From contig JADNYV010000359.1 in NCBI GenBank assembly GCA_015501055.1, forward strand, positions 1 through 34,995: a DNA stretch of 34,995 nt. The letters run 5' to 3'. The DNA comes from Mucidula mucida. Lineage: Eukaryota > Basidiomycota > Agaricomycetes > Agaricales > Physalacriaceae. The notes beneath the pieces were generated by a model, which was given only the letters and a program-made list of their open reading frames with translations, did not search any database and was not told the DNA's origin. Positions 27,303 through 34,995 of the stretch are shown here, in pieces. Both the position numbers and the translations under genes were made by a program. Within the stretch, counting starts at the first letter, position 1; each line of letters opens with the position of its first letter.

Positions 27303-30300
27303 TCAGAATAGATGTGATGGAAATTGTGACATGGGGACTTCAATGCGAGCAAGCGTGGGTGGCTTTGGCTTGTTTGGATATTGTTGGTGGAAATCACTGA
27401 TGGCTTCGTCGGCATTTTTGAGATTGCATGCCGGTTCCCATGTCTGCTCGTGTGTGCCATAACCCTTCCAGTGAACCTTGTATTGAAAACCCCCACGGTA
27501 CTTTCGGGAATTAACCACTTTCTCAACCTCCCATTCCGGTCCGGCTCCTTCCAGCACAGGTGGTGGACGCATGTCTCGGGGTTGTGTCAGAAATTGGGGC
27601 TCGTGGTAAGGCATCAACAGGGCCTCATTAAACACGGGATGGATGCTTTTCCACGTGTGAGGAATCCGGAGCTTGTAAGAGCTCGTCCTGACTTTCTTGA
27701 TTACTTTGAACGGCCCGAAGTGTTTGTCATTGAGCTTCTTCATTGGTCGGTCCGTGCTGAGATTCGTCCCTTCCAGCCATACTTTGTCGCCCGCCTTGTA
27801 TTCTACTGCGTCTGTCCGCTTCCTGTCATAAAACCGTTTCATATCCTCCTTTGCCATCTTCAATGCTGACCCCACTTCGTCCCATGTTTTCCTCATGCCG
27901 TTGGCAAACTCCTGCGCAGTCTCATTTCTCAATGCCGTTTTCGGAGCAGTGCCTTTGTAGGGATGTCTGCCCATATCTGCGAAGAACGGAGTGACTTTGG
28001 TCGCCAAGTGAACTCGATCGTTGTAAACGAATTCAGCAGAGGGTAGCCATTCGTGCCAGTCGTTCTGATGGTAGTTGACAAATAACCGTAAGAAATGTTC
28101 TATCTCTTGGTTCAGCCGTTCCGTCTGCCCATTTGCCTGTGGATGATATGCCGTTGTAAAGTTTCCTTGTATGCCCAACAACCGGTACAACTCCTTCATG
28201 AAATGCGAGTGGTATTGCGGACCTCGATCATGTATCATCTGTCGTGGTATCCCATGTATGGGGAAAATGCGATCACGGTAGATGCGGGCCATGCCTTCCG
28301 ACGTCAGAGTGGTGTGTGTTGGTATGATGCGTAATCACTTTGTAAAATGGTCCACAAACGTGCTGATCGCGTTGTATCCTCCCGATTCCGGCAGCTCTCC
28401 AATCATGTCCGTCCCTACTATCTCCCATGGCTCGCTTGGCACATCAATAGGATGAAGAGGTGCAGCCGGCTTCGTGCAATGTGACTTTGTGACCTGGCAT
28501 TTTTGACACCCTTCTACGTATTCACGGACGTCTCGGCTGATTCCTGGCCACCAATAGGTACATGTGATCAGCTCGAGGGTCTTGTATCATCCGGGATGCC
28601 CTGCAAGCTGTGCGTCATGATGCATTCCGATAACTTTTCCCCGCAATTCCTTGTCCTTCGGTATGTAAATACGATCTTTCCACATAATAAGTCCATTTTC
28701 CTTCTCTTCCCATCCTTTGTCTTTGTTTTCTAATGCTTTTTGTACGTATCTGTCTTTGTTTCCTTTTCTTTGTTTGATTTTGTTAAGTAATTCGTCCTCC
28801 GGTGTATCTACTGTATGTAAAGAGAATTGAATTTGTGAAATAAAAAACTCCGGCTTGAGCAAAACAACGTTTTCGTTATCTTTTTCCCCCTTCTCAAGGC
28901 CTGTCATCCTTGACAAGGCATCAGCTTTCCCCATCGTCTTGCCCGGCTTGTGAATCATCTGTATGTCATACTCCGCCAACTCCGTAACCCATCTCGCCTG
29001 CCTCCGATTCAACTTCTGTGGCTTCCGGAAGTACTGGAGGTTTTGATGATCGGTAAACACCTCCACCGTTTCTTTGCTCCAAGAAGATATTGTCTCCAGT
29101 CGTCAATTGAGTCCATAATAGCCATCATTTCTTTGTCATAGATCTCATAATTGCGCTCTACTTTGTTCAGCGCGCGAGACCGAAAGGCTACTGGTCTCCA
29201 TTTTCCGTCAACCAACTGGGAAAGAATCGCCCAGTTCGCATAGTTCGAGGAGTCTGCCTCGACTCGAAACTTGCCGTCGTCGCGTGGTACGATCAGAACG
29301 GGTTCTTCCGTCATCCTCCGTTTCAACTCCTCAAACGCCTCGTGCTGCTCCATGCCCCAAACCCACTCGCCCTTCCCGGTTAGCGATGTCAATGGCTTCG
29401 CTACTCCCGCAAATCCCCGGATGAAACGTCGGTAGAAGTTGCAGAAGCCCAGGAATGACTGTACTTCCTTCTTCTTCGTCGGCTCCTTCCATTCCTTCAC
29501 TACGGCCACTTTTGCCGGATCCATCTTCACTTCTCCTCCTCCAACAATAACTCCTAAGTAGTCTACAGTATGTGCCTCAAAACTACATTTCTCGGGTTTT
29601 AAATACAACTTATTTACTCGTAATATTTCTAATACCTTCGTACAATCTGTCTATGCTCCTCGAGAGTGTTCGTAAAGATAAGTATATCGTCCAAGTAAAC
29701 GATAACATGTCCGTCGTCAATCAATTCCTTCAGAATGTGATTCATGAACGATTGGAACGTTGCCGGCGAGTTTGTAAGTCCGAAGAACATGACTGAGGGC
29801 TCGAACAGGCCTCGGTTTGTTCTAAACGCCGCTTTCCACTCATCACCTTCTTTGATCCGGATGTTATTGTAACCCCATTGGACATCCATCTTCGTGAAAA
29901 CCTTTGCTCCCTTCAACTTGTCGATAAGCTCCTGAATCAACGGCAAGGGGTATCGGTTCTTGATTGTCATGTCGTTCAACTTCCATAATCCTGCACTGGC
30001 GAAGGCTTCTGTCCTTCTTCTTGACAAAGAAGAATGGTGACGCCATGGGTGAGATTGATGGCCGTATGCGTCCCGTGCGTATTTTTCCTCCAAGAACTCG
30101 TCTAACGCCTTCTGCTCGGATGGGCTAAGGGGATAAACCTTACAGTCAACCGGTTTGGAACCAGGCGTAAGTTCTATTGCGTGATCCCAGGGTCTTCGCT
30201 CCGGTAACTTGTCAAAGTCCGCCTTGCTAAATACATCGGAGAATTCCTCAATGTAAGGTGCAGCAGCGGATGAAGGCTGTTGTGATCTCAGCTTTTCACC

Positions 30301-31148
30301 GCTTTTGCAATAGTTGTCCCAGTCCATCCAGAACAAACGCTCTCCCTCTTCCAACTTCTCTTCTACGTCTTCTCCTTCATCTTCCGGCGAGTTATACTCG
30401 GGTAGGTAGCCGCAACGGTCTGGGCATCGATCAAAAGTCAACGTGGATTCCGTCCAGTTGATCGTGGGGTTGTGATATCGTAACCAATCTAGCCCCAAAA
30501 AGATGCTTGTTTTGCCAAGATTGGTGACGGCCAACTCGATCTTTTCTGCGTGATCCCGATCTTCATCCGGACCTCCACAAAACCTTTGATTGCTCCTCCC
30601 TTGTTTAGGGTTCCATCCGCATTGTAGACAGGGAGCTTGACCGGTAACTCCTTGATCGGGAGTCCGTTCTTCTCGACGAATTCTTTATTGACACAAGAAC
30701 CCGTTGCTCCACTGTCAAGAAGGGCACTCGTTTCCCATTCAGAGCCTGTGTGTACGCTCTCTATGGTTACTCGGAGTTTCATGTCCTGCCCCTTTGTTCC
30801 CCGGATGTACTTCCTCGACTTTTTCAACTCCGTCACAACTTCCACCGCAGCTTCCTTTGTCAACGCTCTGATCGCCATCACCTTCTCCTCCGTCGCTTCT
30901 CTCTCTCTCCGCTCCGGCATCCATGCTCTCAAAATTCCCACTGCTCTCGACACGTCATCCTCTCTTAGCCGTTGTGCGATCCACTCGGGCGTATTTGGCT
31001 CAAATCTTTCTTTCGCAGGTTTTGGTGGTAAAGTCGTCGATGATATTTTAGATGTTTCAGTACCGTACTGTAAATAGATTCTGCATCTGACGACCCTTTC
31101 CTTGATGACTGCTCCGGCAGGACTGCGTCTACTGCGGGAGCTTCGCAA
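27303..31148 (-). pseudogene. pol: pol remnants of E2
   Basis: Order on the minus strand: protease DSGATGS (about 30710), RT with the YLDD region (about 29690), RNase H, integrase zinc finger (about 28600), DDE region (28292 downward) and chromodomain (about 27430-27530). The frame is broken at several places: about 30550, 30090-30000, 29650 and 29095 (frame changes), TGA at about 28587 (E1 has CGA) and TGA at about 28338 (E1 has CGG). No full product is possible. E2 keeps sense codons at both places where E1 has stops. Confidence 0.88.
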
Positions 31149-32054
31149 AACCCAGCTCTTCGGCCAACTTCTTCTTCTCTTCGTCGTTCATTTCGGTCCA
31201 TAGACCCCGAATTGTCTGGGGTCGACCCTTCTTAGGACAGAACCTGCTGACATGGCCGTGTTCGCCACAGCTGAAGCAAAGTCCTCTTCGACGTGCGTTG
31301 TCGATGTCCATCGGTCTGCCGGCTCCTCCATAGGTAACGCCGGTGGCATCTCGTTGTGTGATTGGCGTCGGGGTGGATTCGTAGGGTTGACTCTCGATGT
31401 AGCCGCCTGCGGAGCTTGGGGCCGGACCTGCATGCCGGACCTCTTGCTCGCCGCCCGCCTTCTCCATAGCTGATCGATCTGAATGATCTGTGCCTTCCAA
31501 TCCTTGTACTTCTTGGCAACCCATCTCGGCTGCCATAGATCTGGTCGATGATCTTCTCGTTGACATTGGTCTCGAGAAGTCGCACAACAAATGCGTCATC
31601 CTTCGAGTATCCGCCTGAGTAAGCAGGACCTCGAACTTCTGAAAGAAATCTTGAGCGGTGTCTTGCCCCTGGCGCAACCGTTCGATCTGATCTTGCGCAT
31701 CTCGCGCGAGGTTGGAGTCCACAAATCGCTCCTTCAAGTTCTCCTTGAACTCAGTCCAAGAGACTGTCCATTCCTCTTCTTCCTCGTCGAAGTTCTGGTC
31801 CGAGTAGTTCTGGACCCATGCATCAACGTGATCTCCTCGGATGTAGGAGAGAACAACATCAATCCTTTCGGAGTCAGATGTGAGGTTGTTCTTCTTGTCA
31901 CGGATGTATGTGAACATCGATCGCCACCAGCTCTTGTACTTGGACTTGTCCCCGTCATAGTCATAAGGCTTGTTGACAAGGGATCGGCCTTTGGTTTCGT
32001 CATTGGCGTGATGAGCGGGTGTGTGATGAGCGGTTCGGGTGCTTCGTTGGACAT
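31129..32054 (-). pseudogene. gag: gag remnant of E2
   Basis: ATG at 32054-32052 as in E1, but one base is missing near 32033 (after MSNEAPE), which shifts the frame. The correct frame resumes downstream ([10 protein letters not shown] from about 31917) with further single-base losses near 31610 and 31515. The zinc knuckle [14 protein letters not shown] and the frameshift heptamer (31147-31153) are still present. Confidence 0.88.
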
Positions 32055-32637
32055 GATGGATCGGGGTGATGGGATCGGAGAGTGAAAGGGTGAAAGTGGG
32101 GATATGGGTGATGCGGATTTGGATGAAACAGGTGAGGGAATAGAGGTTTGGATGAATAGGGAGGGATCGCCTAGATCTGAAATAGAATCCAGGACTTGGT
32201 AGGGTGGGGAATGATGATGTGTATCGTAAGGTAAGTAAAGTAGGTAGTATCGTAACTGTCTACGCTATTTTACCGACTACTGACTATGTATCTACGGAGC
32301 CCAAGAGCTCGTCACAAGTTCGCAATTGCCCAGCCGACGTCCCTCTGGTGTGAGGTAAGCCGAAGTTTTCCTGGGAACGGGGGTTGACCCGTAAACAGCG
32401 CCCACTGAAGTGCAACTGCCAAAAGTTCGTTCTCGTGAGAGCGGCTACTTCCAGCACCCGAGGCAGTTATCTCTAACTGTTAGCCGGCGCTACTGGGACC
32501 AATACACATGTATGCGGACGTGCGCTGGAATTAGGAATCCGTCATCTGTAAACAGGAAAGGGAATGGGGAATGTGCGATGATCAAACAGCGAAGTGCTGA
32601 TCGACGATCAGGGATGTGTGGTAGGTGGTAGAAAGTA

Positions 32638-32649
32638 GTTCCGATCTTC
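32638..32649 (-). promoter_or_regulatory. self-priming primer-binding site of E2
   Basis: The plus strand reads TAGTTCCGATCT just inside the 5' LTR, so the minus strand gives AGATCGGAACTA two bases from the LTR end, as in E1. The matching LTR segment is at about 32753-32764. Confidence 0.7.
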
Positions 32650-33177
32650 TGTTAGCGACTGACTAAGCCACGAGACTCAACCAGGTACCACACAAGGACT
32701 AAGGGAGAAGACGTTCGCGTTCGTAAGACTAGGCTAGGCCAGGTGTATAAACGAGATCGGAACTAAAGTACAATGATGCTACGCTACTGCTTATATACTA
32801 GTAAGCCTGTGTTTGGGACTCCTTGTCCATACATGTTTCCGCTAGGGATAACTCCACGCCCTTGACCCAGTGTTGTATGCTACTAGTCCGTGAAACCATT
32901 AAATACGAGTGGTAACTGCATGTAAGTAATAATACTGAAACGACCATGTGTGCTACGAGTGTCGGCGGTGTGTATACAATAGGGAGTCCATGAGGTATCG
33001 GCATGTATGATGTCATCCATGTGTTGGGTGTGTGTCCAACATGAGTACGGCTTTGGTAATGAAAAGGAGTATGATTGGTGACGAAACAGATGATGAAACA
33101 GTCCGTTGGTTGATAAGACAAGCCCCCCGATAAGATATGATAAGATTGAAAATGTGAAAATATGGCAATTCATAACA
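32650..33177 (-). repeat. 5' LTR of E2
   Basis: 528 bp. On the minus strand it starts TGTTATGAATTGCC and ends CGCTAACA. It faces the 5' LTR of E3 across 72 bp. Confidence 0.92.
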
Positions 33178-33249
33178 GATCTGACCTGTTCCGCGACCAT
33201 AGTTGATATTGTAGAAGGAAAACAAGATGGGAGAGACAAAGATAGATTG
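33178..33249. other. 72 bp host spacer between E2 and E3
   Basis: Unique sequence from GATCT to GATTG. Its last five bases are the inverse of CAATC, which flanks the far end of E2. This suggests the spacer now lies in inverted orientation. Confidence 0.6.
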
Positions 33250-33777
33250 TGTTATGAATCACCATATTTTCACATTTTCAATCTTATCATATCTTATCGG
33301 GGGGCTTGTCTTATCAACCAACGGACTGTTTCATCATCTGTTTCGTCACCAATCATACTCCTTTTCATTACCAAAGCCGTACTCATGTTGGACACACACC
33401 CAACACATGGATGACATCATACATGCCAATACCTCATGGACTCCCTATTGCATACACACCACCGACACTCGTAGCACACATGGTCGTTTCAGTATTATTA
33501 CTTACATGCAGTTACCACTCGTATTTAATGGTTTCACGGGCTAGTAGCATACAACACTGGGTCAAGGGCGTGGAGTTAACCCTAGCGGAAACATGTATGG
33601 ACAAGGAGTCCCAAACACAGACTTACTAGTATATAAGCAGTAGTGTAGCATCATTGTACTTTAGTTCTGATCTCGTTTATACACCTGGCCTAGCCTAGTC
33701 TTACGAACGCAAACACTTCTTTCCTTAAGTCTCTTTGTGGTACCTGGTTAGCCTCGTGGCTTAGTCAGTCGCTAACA
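33250..33777 (+). repeat. 5' LTR of E3
   Basis: 528 bp, TGTTATGAATCACC to GTCGCTAACA. The TATA box TATATAAG is kept (about 33630), but the priming segment reads AGTTCTGATCT, one C to T change from the E1 sequence. Confidence 0.92.
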
Positions 33778-34374
33778 GAAGATCGGAACTACTTTCTACC
33801 ACCTACCACACATCCCTGATTGTCAATCAGCACTTTGCTGTTTGATCATCGCACATTCCCCATCCCCTTTCCTGTTTACAGATCAACGGAATCCAAATCC
33901 CAGCGCACGTCCGCATACATGTGTATTGGTCCCAGTAGCGCCGGCTAACAGTTAGAGATAACTGCCTCGGGTGCTGGAAGTAGCCGCTCTCACGAGAACG
34001 AACTTTTGGCAGTTGCACTTCAGTGGGCGCTGTTTACGGGTCAACCCCCGTTCCCAGGAAAACTTCGGCTTACCTCACACCAGAGGGACGTCGGCTGGGC
34101 AATTGCGAACTTGTGACGAGCTCTTGGGCTCCGTAGATACATAGTCAGTAGTCGGTAAAATAGCGTAGACAGTTACAATACCTACCTACTTTACTTACCT
34201 TACGATACATACCATCATTCCCCACCCTACCAAGTCCTGGATTCTATTTCAGATCTAGGCGATCCCTCCCTATTCATCCAAACCTCTATTCCCTCACCTG
34301 TTTCATCCAAATCTGCATCACCCATATCCCCACTTTCACCCTTTCACTCTCCAATCCCATCACCCCGATCCATC

Positions 34375-34995
34375 ATGTCCAACGAAGCACCCGAAGCCGC
34401 TCATCACACACCCGCTCATCACGCCAATGACGAAACCAAAGGCCGATCCCTTGTCAACAAGCCTTATGACTATGACGGGGACAAGTCCAAGTACAAGAGC
34501 TGGTGGCGATCGATGTTCACATACATCCGTGACAAGAAGAACAACCTCACATCGGACTCCGAAAGGATTGATGTTGTTCTCTCCTACATCCGAGGGGATC
34601 ACGTTGATGCATGGGTCCAGAACTACTCGGACCAGAACTTCGACGAGGAAGAAGAGGAATGGACAGTCTCTTGGACTGAGTTCAAGGAGAACTTGAAGGA
34701 GCGATTTGTGGACTCCAACCTCGCGCGAGATGCGCAAGATCAGATCGAACGGTTGCGCCAGGGGCAAGACACCGCTCAAGATTTCTTTCAGAAGTTCGAG
34801 GTCCTGCTTACTCAGGCGGAATACTCGAAGGATGACGCATTTGTTGTGCGACTTCTCGAGACCAATGTCAACGAGAAGATCATCGACCAGATCTATGGCA
34901 GCCGAGATGGGTTGCCAAAGAAGTACAAGGATTGGAAGCACAGATCATTCAGATCGATCAGCTATGGAGAGAGCGGGCGGCGAGCAAGAGGTCCG
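34375..34995 (+). pseudogene. gag: gag of E3, 5' part, with a frameshift near the window end
   Basis: ATG at 34375. The translation is the same as E1 gag for about 187 residues ([16 protein letters not shown] ... GLPKKYKDW). At about 34936 one G of GGAAGGCAC is missing, which shifts the frame, and a further base difference follows (GAGAGAGCGGG for GAGAAGGCGGG). The zinc-knuckle part would lie outside the window. Confidence 0.85.

Larger units (their letters stand above)
26666..33177 (-). mobile_element. Ty3/gypsy chromodomain retrotransposon E2 (same family as E1), decayed
   Basis: About 6.5 kb on the minus strand, closely similar to E1 throughout. 3' LTR at 26666-27195, polypurine tract at 27196-27208, pol remnants, gag start at 32054, PBS, 5' LTR at 32650-33177. 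It has many small deletions and nonsense changes. The flanks do not match as a direct repeat: CAATC at 26661-26665 but GATCT at 33178-33182. CAATC is instead the inverse of GATTG before E3. Confidence 0.9.
33250..34995 (+). mobile_element. Ty3/gypsy retrotransposon E3 (same family), 5' part, continues beyond the window
   Basis: 5' LTR at 33250-33777, PBS, leader and the start of gag, closely similar to E1 and in head-to-head orientation to E2. The window ends inside gag. Confidence 0.92.

Noticed and set aside
26661..33182. ordinary 5 bp direct target duplication for E2
   Set aside because: The flanks are CAATC and GATCT, which do not match as a direct repeat.
1..34995. CRISPR array or bacterial operon structure
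   Set aside because: No regularly spaced short repeats with unique spacers. Introns, LTRs and a G3:U70 tRNA-Ala indicate a fungal nuclear genome.

Overview
The window looks like a transposon-rich stretch of a filamentous basidiomycete (Agaricomycete-type) nuclear genome. The grounds are many 45-60 bp GT-AG introns, a KDZ-type DNA transposon with a CxC2 cysteine cluster, chromodomain Ty3/gypsy retrotransposons, a eukaryotic tRNA-Ala, and fungal relatives of PPR, WD40, ABC-transporter and PDAP1 proteins. No database search was possible; family names come from motifs read in the translations.

Layout. 1-352: 3' end of a WD40 gene (WRAP53/TCAB1-like). About 770-1830: copy 1 of an unknown repeated gene family, broken by a TAG. 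2309-3561 and 10096-11103 (minus): one mitochondrial-type PPR gene cut in two by a 6.5 kb gypsy element, E1 (3562-10090; 530 bp LTRs; 5 bp target duplication GGACG). 11043-11609 (minus): unrecognised small gene. 11647-11721: tRNA-Ala(AGC). 12184-13009 and 23050-24218: an ABC transporter gene split by a complete 10,033 bp KDZ transposon (13010-23042; 634 bp terminal inverted repeats; 7 bp target duplication TGTTCGC). Its nucleotide-binding part is also inverted and truncated. 24219-about 25000 (minus): copy 2 of the unknown family. 26011-26640: a PDAP1/PP28-like gene whose 3' half is inverted relative to its 5' half. 26666-33177 (minus, E2) and 33250 to the window end (plus, E3): two more copies of the E1 family, head to head across a 72 bp spacer.

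How the parts work. The gypsy family has CCHC gag, protease, RT, RNase H, integrase and a chromodomain. It carries two readable control signals. One is a Tf1-type self-priming primer-binding site (12 nt complementary to the predicted 5' end of its own RNA). The other is a -1 frameshift signal at the gag-pol junction (G GGT TTT, 5 nt spacer, stem-loop). The KDZ element encodes an apparently intact 1101-residue transposase (10 exons that sum exactly in frame), transcribed divergently from two accessory genes of 208 and about 870 residues. Removing E1 or the KDZ element, keeping one copy of the target duplication, gives a continuous host reading frame at the junction.

The 23.6-33.3 kb part shows three probable inversions: within the ABC gene, within the PDAP1-like gene, and between E2 and E3 (inferred from crossed target duplications). 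Nonsense changes in E1, E2 and the unknown family are mostly C:G to T:A transitions. The KDZ transposase shows no such damage.
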